Assembly: GCF_015776785.2 (NCBI RefSeq)
Contig: NZ_LFMD02000002.1
Location: 158,919 to 222,918, forward strand
From: Kitasatospora sp. SUK 42
GTDB lineage: Bacteria; Actinomycetota; Actinomycetes; Streptomycetales; Streptomycetaceae
Direction of reading: 5' to 3'
Length of the DNA: 64,000 bases
Shown one piece after another: positions 18,526-26,635 of the stretch. The position numbers and the translations under genes are program-made. Under the pieces are notes generated by a model, which did not search any database, was not told where the DNA came from, and was given only the letters and a program-made list of their open reading frames with translations. Position 1 is the stretch's first letter. Every line of letters starts with the position of its first letter.

Positions 18526-19941
18526 TTGAGCAACATCCCCCGCCTCGTCGTCGCCGCGCCCTCCTCGGGCGCCGGCAAGACCACCGTCGCCACCGGCCTG
18601 ATCGCGGCGCTCGCCGCGCGCGGGCTGGCGGTGTCGCCGCACAAGGTCGGCCCGGACTACATCGACCCGGGCTACCACGCGCTCGCCGCCGGGCGGCCCG
18701 GCCGCAACCTGGACGCCTTCCTGTGCGGGCCGGAGCGGATCGCGCCGCTCTTCCTGCACGGCGCGGCGGGGGCGGACGTCGCGGTGGTCGAGGGCGTCAT
18801 GGGCCTGTTCGACGGGGCCTCCGGGCGCGGGGAGCTGGCGTCCACGGCGCACGTCGCCAAGCTGCTGCGGGCACCGGTGGTGCTGGTGGTGGACGGCTCC
18901 TCGCAGTCCCGGTCGGTGGCCGCGCTGGTGCACGGCTTCGCCTCCTGGGACCCTCAGGTCCGGCTGGCCGGGGTGATCCTCAACCGGGTCGCCTCCGACC
19001 GGCACGAGCAACTCCTGCGCGAGGCGCTGGAGGAGGGCTCCGGCGTGCCGGTGCTGGGCGCGCTGCGCCGCTCGGCGGCGGTCGCCACGCCGTCCCGGCA
19101 CCTCGGGCTGATCCCGGCGGTGGAGCGCTCGGCGGAGGCGCTCAAGGCGGTCGCGGACATGGGCGAGCTGGTCGCCTCCTCCGTCGACCTGGACGCCCTG
19201 CTGGAACTCGCCCGGACGGCACCGGAGTTGGACGCCGAGCCATGGGACCCCGCGGCGGAGGTGACACCGGTCGCCGGGCGGCCCCGGATCGCGGTGGCGG
19301 GCGGCGCGGCCTTCTCCTTCTCGTACGCCGAGAACGCCGAACTGCTCGACGCGGCGGGCGCCGAGGTGATCCCGCTCGACCCGCTGCACGCCTCGGCGCT
19401 GCCCGCGGGAACGGCCGGGCTGGTGATCGGCGGCGGCTTCCCAGAGCTGTACGTGCGGGAGCTGAGCGGGAACGCGGAACTGCGCGCCGCCATCGCGTCG
19501 TTCGCCGCCTCGGGCGGGCCGATCGCCGCCGAGTGCGCCGGACTGCTGTACCTGGGACGGGAGTTGGACGGCCTGCCGATGTGCGGGGTACTGGACACCG
19601 CCTCCCGGATGACCGAGCGGCTCACCCTCGGCTACCGGGAGGCCGTCGCCCTGCACGACTCCCCGCTCGGCCCGGCCGGCACCCGGCTGCGCGGACACGA
19701 GTTCCACCGGACGGTCTGCGAACCGGGCGCGGGCGATCTCCCGGCCTGGGGCTGGCGCCTGCCGACCGGGCCGCGCACGGAGGGCTTCGCCGGCGGCAAC
19801 GTGCACGCCTCGTACCTGCACCTGCACTGGGCGGGCTCGCCCGCGCTGGCCTCCTCCTTCGCGGCCGCCGCGGCGGGCTTCGACGCGGCGGTCCGTGGTG
19901 CGGCGGTCAGCGGTGCGGCGATTAATACCGAGACGTCCTGA
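18526..19941 (+). CDS. cobB: Cobyrinic acid a,c-diamide synthase
   Basis: A 471-residue glutamine-dependent amidotransferase that amidates carboxylates a and c of (hydrogeno)byrinic acid. The N-terminal domain begins with VVAAPSSGAGKTTVATGLI and contains KVGPDYIDPGYH. The GATase domain has the nucleophilic Cys in AAECAGLLYLGREL and a His in RGHEFHRT. The start is a TTG five bases after the cobO stop, giving the normal N-terminus. It is the last cobalamin gene of this block; an unrelated kinase-like gene follows after 24 bases. Confidence 0.95.
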   Translation: MSNIPRLVVAAPSSGAGKTTVATGLIAALAARGLAVSPHKVGPDYIDPGYHALAAGRPGRNLDAFLCGPERIAPLFLHGAAGADVAVVEGVMGLFDGASGRGELASTAHVAKLLRAPVVLVVDGSSQSRSVAALVHGFASWDPQVRLAGVILNRVASDRHEQLLREALEEGSGVPVLGALRRSAAVATPSRHLGLIPAVERSAEALKAVADMGELVASSVDLDALLELARTAPELDAEPWDPAAEVTPVAGRPRIAVAGGAAFSFSYAENAELLDAAGAEVIPLDPLHASALPAGTAGLVIGGGFPELYVRELSGNAELRAAIASFAASGGPIAAECAGLLYLGRELDGLPMCGVLDTASRMTERLTLGYREAVALHDSPLGPAGTRLRGHEFHRTVCEPGAGDLPAWGWRLPTGPRTEGFAGGNVHASYLHLHWAGSPALASSFAAAAAGFDAAVRGAAVSGAAINTETS

Positions 19942-19965
19942 AAGTTCCGCTCCTAGGATGCGCGC

Positions 19966-20532
19966 ATGCATGTGATCGTCCTCAACGGCGGCTCCAGTTC
20001 CGGCAAGTCGAGCATCGCCCACCGGCTCCAGGAGCTGCTGCCGGAGCCGTGGCTGCACCTCGGCACGGACACCATGATCGGCGCGCTGCCGCCGCGGCTG
20101 CTGAGCGGCGGCGAGGGCATCGGCGGGCTGGAGGACGGGGACGGCGCGGTGGCGGTCGGGCCGGTCTTCGCCCAGCTGGACGCCGCCTGGACGCTCGGTG
20201 TGGCGGCGATGGCCCGGGCCGGGGCCCGGATCGTCGTCGACGAGGTGTTCCTCGGCGGGGCCGCCTCCCAGCAGCGCTGGCGGACGGCCCTGGAGGGCCT
20301 GGACGTGCTCTGGGTCGGCGTGCGCTGCGACCCCGCGGTGGCCGCGTCCCGGGAGGCCGCGCGCGGCGACCGGGTCCCCGGGATGGCCGCCGCACAGGCG
20401 GAGTCGGTGCACGAGGGGGTCTCGTACGACCTGCTCGTGGACACCTCGCAGGCCTCCCCGGCCGACTGCGCCCAGCTCATCGCCGCCCGGGCGGCGGACG
20501 GCGCCCCCGACCTCACGGGTCAAGACGACTAG
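19966..20532 (+). CDS. Chloramphenicol phosphotransferase-like kinase
   Basis: A 188-residue P-loop protein of the CPT family. Walker A is [11 protein letters not shown] at residues 6-16. A conserved Asp lies in [13 protein letters not shown] near residue 35, matching the catalytic Asp of Streptomyces venezuelae [14 protein letters not shown] is the Walker-B-like strand. True CPT inactivates chloramphenicol by 3-O-phosphorylation, but most homologues in non-producers have unknown substrates. No chloramphenicol biosynthesis genes are nearby. The 24-base gap to cobB suggests shared transcription. Confidence 0.8.
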   Translation: MHVIVLNGGSSSGKSSIAHRLQELLPEPWLHLGTDTMIGALPPRLLSGGEGIGGLEDGDGAVAVGPVFAQLDAAWTLGVAAMARAGARIVVDEVFLGGAASQQRWRTALEGLDVLWVGVRCDPAVAASREAARGDRVPGMAAAQAESVHEGVSYDLLVDTSQASPADCAQLIAARAADGAPDLTGQDD

Positions 20533-20620
20533 GGCCTGCGCCGCAGCGGTTCAGGACCGCTCCCCCACGGCGCCGCCCCGGCCCGGATGTCGGCGCTGAT
20601 CGCGCACCGGCAGCCGGACG

Positions 20621-21073
20621 TCACAGACCGCTTCCGAAGGTCCCCCTGAGCGGATCGCCCCGGAAGCAGGCGACGCAGCGGAGGCGGGTGTAGATCGCCA
20701 CCGCGCCCATGAAGACGTCCTCCCGGCCGTCCAGCGCGGACTTGGAGTCGGCGGGCTTCCCGCAGTCCAGGCAGGTGCGGCGGGGGCGGGCGTTGATCGA
20801 GCAGGCGCGGCAGATCAGGTGGGTCGGGTGCTCGGCGTGGACGACGACGGGCTGCGGCCCGCCGTCGAGCAGGTGGTCGCACCAGGTGCAGGACTCGTCC
20901 TGCTGCGCCGCCAGCATCCGGGCCCGGGTCTCCTGCTGCCACTTGGCCGCGTGTTGCAGCGGCACCTTCACCGGCGGCCCCCACCCGGCGGCGGCGAGCC
21001 ATTGGGCGCCCTCCGCCCCCGCCGCCCGCAGCTGGTCGTCGACGGCGATCTCCCTGGGGGTCTTGTGCTTCAT
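20621..21073 (-). CDS. Small Cys-rich putative zinc-binding protein
   Basis: Not recognised. A 150-residue protein starting at an ATG preceded by GGAGAGG. It has four CxxC-type pairs (CTWC, CRAC, CLDC, CVAC) in its C-terminal two-thirds, spaced like two zinc ribbons, and a basic N-terminus (MKHKTPREIAVDDQLRAAG). No enzyme motif is visible. It lies head-to-tail with the MarR gene, 110 bases downstream of it on the same strand. Confidence 0.65.
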   Translation of the reverse strand: MKHKTPREIAVDDQLRAAGAEGAQWLAAAGWGPPVKVPLQHAAKWQQETRARMLAAQQDESCTWCDHLLDGGPQPVVVHAEHPTHLICRACSINARPRRTCLDCGKPADSKSALDGREDVFMGAVAIYTRLRCVACFRGDPLRGTFGSGL

Positions 21074-21183
21074 CGGGCCTCTCCTCCGGTGCGGCGTCCC
21101 GACGGGATAACGCGGCCGGACGGGCCGTGGACACGCCCCTTCCCCGCCGCCCCCCTCGCGGCCGCCCCGGCACTGACAGCGGC

Positions 21184-21696
21184 TCAGTCGAAGAGCGACT
21201 CGGTGTCGCCGTGGGCGACGAGGAGCTTGCGCAGCAGGGTGTCGAGCTGGGCGCGTTCGTCGGCGTCGAGGGCGGTGAGGATGCGCTCCTCGTTCTCCAG
21301 GTGGCCGGGCAGGGTGGCGTCGATGAGCTCCTTGCCGGCCGGGGTGAGGCGCACGAGAACCGCGCGGCGGTCGGTGGGGCAGGGGTTGCGTTCGACCAGG
21401 CCCTTGGCGGAGAGCTTGTCGACGCGGTTGGTGATGGCGCCGGAGGTGACCATGGCGGACTTGAGCAGTGCGCGGGCGTTGAGTTCGTAGGGCTCGCCGG
21501 CGCGGCGAAGGGTGGCCAGGACGTCGAACTCGGAGGAGTCCAGGCCGCAGGTGGCGAAGTACTCGCGCAGGGCGTTGTCGACCCTGACGTTCAGTCGCCG
21601 GAGCCGGCCGATCAGGGCCATGGCCTCCAGGTCCAGCTCCGGGTCGACCCTTCTCCACTGCTCGGCGATGTCGTCGACGGTGTCGCGCTGCTGCAT
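21184..21696 (-). CDS. MarR-family transcriptional regulator
   Basis: A 170-residue winged-helix protein. The wHTH spans about residues 50-115, with LDSSEFDVLATLRRAGEPYE, a recognition helix near TSGAITNRVDKLSAKGL, and the wing PTDRRAVLVRLTPAGKEL. The long N-terminal helix (about 8-45) should form the dimer interface. The ATG at 21696 was chosen because only this shorter form starts at the usual MarR N-terminus; the frame remains open upstream through the operator region. It is divergent from an EamA transporter, with two operator-like sites between them. Confidence 0.9.
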   Translation of the reverse strand: MQQRDTVDDIAEQWRRVDPELDLEAMALIGRLRRLNVRVDNALREYFATCGLDSSEFDVLATLRRAGEPYELNARALLKSAMVTSGAITNRVDKLSAKGLVERNPCPTDRRAVLVRLTPAGKELIDATLPGHLENEERILTALDADERAQLDTLLRKLLVAHGDTESLFD

Positions 21697-21738
21697 GGTG
21701 GTCCGCCTCTCTGCGGTCGCCCTCCCCCTCGTCGTAGA

Positions 21739-21805
21739 TATCTTAACATTCACATACTTGACGTTCGCAGATCCCCGAGCGTAGAAATATCTCAACGTTC
21801 AGATA
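21739..21805. promoter_or_regulatory. Two MarR-operator-like palindromes
   Basis: TATCTCAACGTTCAGATA at 21788-21805 is an 18-bp palindrome with one mismatched pair. TATCTTAACATTCACATA at 21739-21756 matches it at 15 of 18 positions, 49 bases away. An overlapping inverted repeat, CTCAACGTT (21791-21799) and AACGTTGAG (21809-21817), ends 10 bases before the transporter ATG. The AT-rich sites stand out sharply in this genome. The natural reading is autoregulation and co-control of the divergent transporter by the MarR protein. Confidence 0.75.
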
Positions 21806-21826
21806 ATCAACGTTGAGGGGAACGTC

Positions 21827-22747
21827 ATGGACCGCAAGCGCGCTGGGATCGCCGCCACCGCCGCACTCGCCCCGGCCGCCTGGGGCACCACCTACCTGGT
21901 CACCACCCAACTGCTGCCCGAAGGCCGTCCGCTGCTGCTCGCCGCGCTGCGCGCCCTCCCGGCCGGGCTGCTCCTGCTGCTGATCGGCCGCAAACTGCCC
22001 AAGGGGCGCTGGTGGGGGCGCGCCGCGGTGCTCGGGATGCTCAACATCGGGCTGTTCTTCCCGCTGATGTTCGTCGGCGCGTACCGCCTGCCCGGCGGCG
22101 TCGCGGCCACCATCGGGGCGATCCAGCCGCTGCTGGTCGCCGGGCTCTCCATCGGCGTGCTCGGCGTACGGCCCGGACGGCGGGCGCTGCTCGCCGGGCT
22201 GGCCGGGGTCGGCGGGGTGGCGCTGCTGGTGCTGAAGAGCGGCGCGAAGCTGGACGGCCTCGGGCTCGCCGCGATGGTCGCCGGGGTCGGGCTGATGGCC
22301 ATGGGCACCGTCCTCACGCGCCGCTGGGGCCGCCCCGAGGGCGCCACCCTGCTCGACCTGACCGCCTGGCAGCTCCTCGCCGGGTCGGTGTTCCTGGTGC
22401 CGCTCGCCGCCCTGGTCGAGGGCGCACCGCCCGCCCTGAGCGCCACCAACCTGGCGGGCTTCGCCTACCTCGGGCTGTTCAGCACAGCGCTCGGCTACGT
22501 CCTGTGGTTCCGCGGCATCGAGCACCTCGGCGCCGGGCCCGCGTCCTTCCTCGGCCTGATCAACCCGGTGGTGGCCACGGTCGGCGGCCTCCTCGTCCTC
22601 GGCCAGACCCTCACCCCGTGGCAGCTCCTCGGCCTCGCCCTGGCCCTCGGCGCCATGCTCGCCGGCCAGGCCCCGGCCCGCCGGACCCCCGAACCCTCCC
22701 CGACCCCGGCCTCGCCCTCCCAGCCCATCGAAGCAACCACCCGTTGA
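21827..22747 (+). CDS. EamA/DMT-family transporter
   Basis: A 306-residue drug/metabolite transporter with ten predicted hydrophobic helices in two EamA repeats (about residues 8-135 and 145-280). Typical segments are PAAWGTTYLVTTQLLPEG near the N-terminus and FAYLGLFSTALGYVLWFRG in repeat two. The Pro/Thr/Ser-rich tail is likely cytoplasmic. An AGGGGAACGTC ribosome site precedes the ATG. Its divergent MarR gene and operator sites suggest induced efflux of a small molecule; the substrate is unknown. Confidence 0.88.
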   Translation: MDRKRAGIAATAALAPAAWGTTYLVTTQLLPEGRPLLLAALRALPAGLLLLLIGRKLPKGRWWGRAAVLGMLNIGLFFPLMFVGAYRLPGGVAATIGAIQPLLVAGLSIGVLGVRPGRRALLAGLAGVGGVALLVLKSGAKLDGLGLAAMVAGVGLMAMGTVLTRRWGRPEGATLLDLTAWQLLAGSVFLVPLAALVEGAPPALSATNLAGFAYLGLFSTALGYVLWFRGIEHLGAGPASFLGLINPVVATVGGLLVLGQTLTPWQLLGLALALGAMLAGQAPARRTPEPSPTPASPSQPIEATTR

Positions 22748-22854
22748 CCGCCGCACCCGGACGCCTGCGGGCACGCCCCCGCAGGCTCCTGGCGTACCGG
22801 GCTCCCACACGGGTAGACGGCTGTTGACCCGACTCAACCACGTCGAAGAATGGG

Positions 22855-23667
22855 ATGACCCCGATGGTCGATGCCGACGAACTGCGGTCCGCGATCGCCG
22901 CACAAATCGAAGGGTTCGCGACGGCGCACGTCTCGGGCGTGCGCAGCGTCCTGGTCAAGACACTCGGTGAGCCTCGACTCACCGCCACCCACCAGCCCGA
23001 CCTCGTGCTGCCCGCCGCAAGCCTGGCGAAGATGCTCCTCGGGGTCGCGCTCTTCGACTCGGCCGAGCGTGGCGAGCTCGATCCGGAGTCCCGGGTCCGG
23101 ATCAGCTCCCTCCCCGGCACGATGTATCCGAGCGTGCTCCAGGCCTTCGATCCCGATTCGACCATCACCGTACGGGAATTGTGCGGATTCGCGCTGGTGA
23201 CCAGCGACAACCCGGCAGCCGAGCACGTCCGCGCGATCCTGGGCCAGGAGCGAATCGACGCCACGATCAAAGCCCTCGGGCTGCACTCGACCACCTTCCC
23301 GGCAGGTTTCTCCGAGTCGGAGCTCGGCCCCCTCGGGCGCGCCAACACCACCACCGCAGATGACATGTTGAGGCTGATCGAACACATCGACCAGGCCCCA
23401 AACCTGGAGCCGATTCGCCGCTACCTGGTCAACTACCTGCGAAACGACAGGATTCCGTCCCGCCTTGACGACGACATCCCGGTCCGACACAAGACCGGAA
23501 GCCTCCGCGGCGTCGTGAACGACGCGGGGATCGTCCTGCTTCCCGACAACCCGGTCGTCATGGTCTTTCTGACTGATGGTCAGTCAGATAACGTTCGCAC
23601 GGCTCAGGAGATCGGGGAGGTTTCCGAGCGGATCATCCGGATCATCAAAGACGGGGCGGCACTCTGA
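22855..23667 (+). CDS. Serine hydrolase, class A beta-lactamase-like
   Basis: A 270-residue protein of the class A beta-lactamase fold without an obvious signal peptide. The S-x-x-K motif is visible as PAASLAKML near residue 60, an SDN motif as VTSDNPAAEHV near 118, and a KTG motif as RHKTGSLRG near 215. The three motifs are in the right order and spacing. The missing export signal and the weak omega-loop Glu (no clear ExxxN) argue against a true secreted antibiotic-resistance enzyme. A cytoplasmic esterase or peptidase is as likely. Codon use is less GC-extreme here and in the next gene than in neighbours. Confidence 0.8.
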   Translation: MTPMVDADELRSAIAAQIEGFATAHVSGVRSVLVKTLGEPRLTATHQPDLVLPAASLAKMLLGVALFDSAERGELDPESRVRISSLPGTMYPSVLQAFDPDSTITVRELCGFALVTSDNPAAEHVRAILGQERIDATIKALGLHSTTFPAGFSESELGPLGRANTTTADDMLRLIEHIDQAPNLEPIRRYLVNYLRNDRIPSRLDDDIPVRHKTGSLRGVVNDAGIVLLPDNPVVMVFLTDGQSDNVRTAQEIGEVSERIIRIIKDGAAL

Positions 23668-23688
23668 CGCTGTCCATGGGGGTGGCGC

Positions 23689-24648
23689 ATGGCCGTGTCT
23701 CAAGAGCGACAACTGCGCAAGATCCTGGCGCTCGCCAACGCCCTCGGACTGACTGCGGGCCTGGTGTGCGTCGTGGCTGCCGCACTGCTGACCCATCAGC
23801 CCGTCCTGGCCACCGTCCTCAGCCTCGTTGGCGGGGCCTTCGTGTCGGCCTCGGCCGTGACACTGGCCATCGGCTCACTCACAGTGCGGGAAACCACGGA
23901 GCAAGTGGACAGCGCCGTCCTTCGAGGCATGCAGGACGTTCTCGGCCCGGTGCGAGATCCGCTGTTCGCCGGAGCACTGTCCGCCTACCGCTACGACTGC
24001 CTGCTCTCGCCCGCACCGGCCGGTGACGCCCACCCCGACTACCTCTACCAGAGCTTCCGGATCTCCTATCGGATCGAATCCTTGCCCAAGGCCGTGACAA
24101 TCGCCTGCCTCGCCTCCAACGACGATGCCGGCCTGGACGGATTCACCGGGTCTGAGTGTCTGCTCCGATGGATGATCGACGACAACCTGGACCCGGACGA
24201 CCCCGAGATCTTCACCGTCGGAGTGGTCCGGGTCGACAACCGGGACTTGGAACGCAAGCCGCCGACCCACGAGACCGTCGCCGGCGGGCGAGCCAGGGTC
24301 GAGCACTTCACCGTCCCTCATGATGCCCAGGTCACCATCGGCCATCTCGTCGAGCTGAGCGTCACGGCACGCAAGTTCGTGGGCAACGATCGGCGGGTCC
24401 GCGTCCAGGCCCAGGTGTTCCGCCATGTCACCGACGCCGAGTACCGGCTCACCGTCGACCCGGCGCTCAAGCCGACCCGCCTGAGTGTGAACGCGTCCGA
24501 GATCAGCGCGCTCGGGGCCACTCACGGCGCCAGCGTCCGAGCCACCTTCCCCGCCCCGTTCAACAACACGGCTGGACTGATCCAGCTTCCGTTCCCCCTC
24601 CAACCGGGGAGCGTCATGGCGTTCACCATTGACCGGGAAGTGGACTGA
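23689..24648 (+). CDS. Hypothetical membrane protein
   Basis: Not recognised. A 319-residue protein with two hydrophobic helices at about residues 13-33 and 38-62 (LGLTAGLVCVVAAALL and VLSLVGGAFVSASAVTLAIG), then a roughly 250-residue soluble, beta-rich domain. Acidic segments such as DDNLDPDDPEIFTV and VRVDNRDLERKP occur there. It follows the serine hydrolase by 21 bases on the same strand, so they are probably co-transcribed. Both genes have more balanced codon use than their surroundings, compatible with horizontal acquisition as a pair. Confidence 0.65.
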   Translation: MAVSQERQLRKILALANALGLTAGLVCVVAAALLTHQPVLATVLSLVGGAFVSASAVTLAIGSLTVRETTEQVDSAVLRGMQDVLGPVRDPLFAGALSAYRYDCLLSPAPAGDAHPDYLYQSFRISYRIESLPKAVTIACLASNDDAGLDGFTGSECLLRWMIDDNLDPDDPEIFTVGVVRVDNRDLERKPPTHETVAGGRARVEHFTVPHDAQVTIGHLVELSVTARKFVGNDRRVRVQAQVFRHVTDAEYRLTVDPALKPTRLSVNASEISALGATHGASVRATFPAPFNNTAGLIQLPFPLQPGSVMAFTIDREVD

Positions 24649-24663
24649 GCCTTCACCTTCGGC

Positions 24664-25494
24664 TCAGCCGGTGGCGCGGACGTAGATGTCGGCGGCGCCG
24701 GGGAGGCCGCCGGGGATGGTGGCGACGTAGATGCGGCGGGCCGTGGGGGTGGGGGCGGGGGTGGGGATGGCGGAGGGGGTCGAGGTCGGGGTCCAGGTCG
24801 GCACCCCGCCCTCGGCCTCGGTGTCCGGGGAGGCCTCTGGGGAGGCGTCCGCGGTGGGGTCCGGCGAGATGTCCGGGGCCGCGCCGGACGCCTCGTCCGC
24901 GGGGCCGTCGGGCGAGCCGTCGGTCGGGTCCTCCGCCGATGCCTGCCCGGCGGCGGGCGGGGCGAGGACGGCGGGAGCGGAGGGGGATGCCGGCGGGGAG
25001 GGCGGGGCGGAGGGCGGGGCGGAGGCGGAGGGCTCCGGCTGCTCCGGGAGCTCCGGCGCCTCCGCCGGTTCGTCGCCGCCGAGCGCGGCGGCCAGGTCGG
25101 GCGGCAGTTTGCGGGCCGGGCCCGGCTCCGGCAGGTCGTAGGTGCGCAGGAAGTCGCCGAGCCCGAGGTCCTTGCCGCCGCCGAGGCGGTAGTGCAGGTA
25201 GGCGACGGGGGCGCCGTCCGAGGTGCGGGTGTACACCGCGCCGACCGGGACGTAGTAGCGCTGGGCGCCGGGGTGCTGGGAGGGGTGGAGCCCGGCCAGG
25301 CGCTCGGCGCGGTCGCGGTCGGTCTCGCGGCCGACCCTGCCGACGGTGAGCGCGTTGACGCCGCGCACCACGAGGGCGGCGGCGACGGACACGCACAGCA
25401 CCAGTCCGACGGCGACGGTGCGCCGTAGGACCGGGCGGCCGTGCAGGGCGGGCCAGGAGTCGGTCACCATCCGCTCGGGTGGGATGCCGTCCAC
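24664..25494 (-). CDS. Hypothetical Pro/Ala/Ser-rich membrane-anchored protein
   Basis: Not recognised. A 276-residue protein with one N-terminal membrane helix (about 26-45, VAVGLVLCVSVAAALVV). A short folded segment of about 90 residues follows (YYVPVGAVYTRTSDGAPVAYLHY). A roughly 110-residue low-complexity stretch rich in Pro, Ala, Ser, Glu and Asp comes next, then a short conserved-looking end, RIYVATIPGGLPGAADIYVRA. The organisation suggests an extracytoplasmic protein spanning the wall. The start is the GTG at 25494; 13-bp tandem repeats lie just upstream. It converges with the previous gene at 15 bases. Confidence 0.65.
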   Translation of the reverse strand: MDGIPPERMVTDSWPALHGRPVLRRTVAVGLVLCVSVAAALVVRGVNALTVGRVGRETDRDRAERLAGLHPSQHPGAQRYYVPVGAVYTRTSDGAPVAYLHYRLGGGKDLGLGDFLRTYDLPEPGPARKLPPDLAAALGGDEPAEAPELPEQPEPSASAPPSAPPSPPASPSAPAVLAPPAAGQASAEDPTDGSPDGPADEASGAAPDISPDPTADASPEASPDTEAEGGVPTWTPTSTPSAIPTPAPTPTARRIYVATIPGGLPGAADIYVRATG

Positions 25495-25514
25495 GGTTGC
25501 TCGCTCCCCCGTTT

Positions 25515-25566
25515 CGATCAGGACGCTCGATCAGGACGTTCGACCACGACCTTTGATCAGGACGTC
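25515..25566. repeat. Four tandem 13-bp repeats in a promoter region
   Basis: Units at 25515-25527, 25528-25540, 25541-25553 and 25554-25566 read CGATCAGGACGCT, CGATCAGGACGTT, CGACCACGACCTT and TGATCAGGACGTC. They are head to tail with no gap, 21 bases upstream of the minus-strand gene start at 25494. The layout suggests an array of protein-binding sites rather than coding sequence. Confidence 0.75.
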
Positions 25567-25603
25567 ACACTCTGCTCGACGTGGGACGGTAGCCCAGAGT
25601 TCC

Positions 25604-26635
25604 TCAGCCCAGGTAGGCGGGGGCGACCGCGGCCCTGGTGACCAGCTGCGCGGCACCGGTGCCGTCCGCCGGAACGGTCCACAGATCGGCCCCGTAGTCC
25701 CCCGGCAGGGCGTACAGCAGGGTGCCGGTGCCGGACCAGAGCGCCTGGTCGTCGATGTTGCGCTGCTCGGCGGTGGCGGTCTCGGTCATCGTGCCCAGGT
25801 CGAGGACGTACAGCCGCCACGGGGAGTCGGCGGGCAGGCCGGGGACGCGCTTCTTGTACGCGATGCGGGTGCCGTCCGGGGAGAGCGAGGGGCACTCGAC
25901 GTTGTCGTGCAGGGTGGTGAGGGTGCGGGCGGCGAGGTCGCCGCGGACGAGGTGGGTCTTCCCGGCGGAGGCCAGGGTCGCGTAGAAGGTGTTGTCGTCG
26001 GCGAAGGTCACGCCCCAGATGTTGACGTCGTGCGCCTGGTAGGGGTGGCCGTCCAGGATGACGGCGAAGTCCTCCAGGTTCTCCCGCAGGTTCCAGTCCC
26101 GGACGTCCACGATCGAGGCGCGGGTGGAGAAGTCGGAGCCGGCGTAGGAGTCGCCGCTGACGAAGACCGTCCAGGCGACGAGGTGCCCGGACGGGGAGAC
26201 CCGGGAGCGGGTGGGGATGCCGGCGGCGGGGAAGGCGCGAAGTTCGCGCAGGTGGTCGTCCAGGACGACGGCGCGGTAGGTGTCCTCCAGCGCGCCGTGC
26301 TGGGCCTGGAGGCAGATGCCGGTGCCGGCGGCGGCGTGGAAGCGCAGGCACTGCACGCCGGAGGCGGTGCGCGGGCCGTCCGGGCGGTCGGCGGGGACGG
26401 TGGTGATCTCGTCCCGGTGCGGGCCCCAGGCCATGTTGCGGAACAGCAGCTGCCGTCCGCTGTCCGGTGCCTGGAGCGACACCGCCCCGGAGGTGACGGC
26501 CGGCCCGCCGGGCTGCGCCTGGTCCCGGCGGGCGGTGCGGTCGGCGGCGTGGAGGACGGCTCCGGTGCCGACCGCGCCGAGCAGCAGGACGGCGACCAGC
26601 AGCACGATCACCCTGGTCCGGTTCCGCAGGTTCAC
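25604..26635 (-). CDS. Secreted TolB-like beta-propeller protein
   Basis: A 343-residue protein with an N-terminal membrane/signal helix (about 8-28, VIVLLVAVLLLGAVGTGAVL) and repeated WD40/PD40-like blades: VECPSLSPDGTRIAYKKRVPG, LVAWTVFVSGDSY and LYVLDLGTMTETATAEQRN, the last followed by DDQALWSGTGTLLYALPG. No lipobox Cys is present, so it is likely anchored by the helix or secreted. It starts inside the stop of the MFS gene (ATGA overlap), so the two are co-translated. Its ligand or partner is unknown. Confidence 0.75.
   Translation of the reverse strand: MNLRNRTRVIVLLVAVLLLGAVGTGAVLHAADRTARRDQAQPGGPAVTSGAVSLQAPDSGRQLLFRNMAWGPHRDEITTVPADRPDGPRTASGVQCLRFHAAAGTGICLQAQHGALEDTYRAVVLDDHLRELRAFPAAGIPTRSRVSPSGHLVAWTVFVSGDSYAGSDFSTRASIVDVRDWNLRENLEDFAVILDGHPYQAHDVNIWGVTFADDNTFYATLASAGKTHLVRGDLAARTLTTLHDNVECPSLSPDGTRIAYKKRVPGLPADSPWRLYVLDLGTMTETATAEQRNIDDQALWSGTGTLLYALPGDYGADLWTVPADGTGAAQLVTRAAVAPAYLG

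Noticed and set aside
19966..20532. Chloramphenicol self-resistance gene of an antibiotic cluster
   Set aside because: The fold and catalytic Asp fit CPT, but no chloramphenicol or other secondary-metabolite biosynthesis genes are nearby.
22855..23667. Secreted beta-lactamase conferring resistance
   Set aside because: No signal peptide or lipobox, and no clear omega-loop Glu motif, so only the fold is supported.
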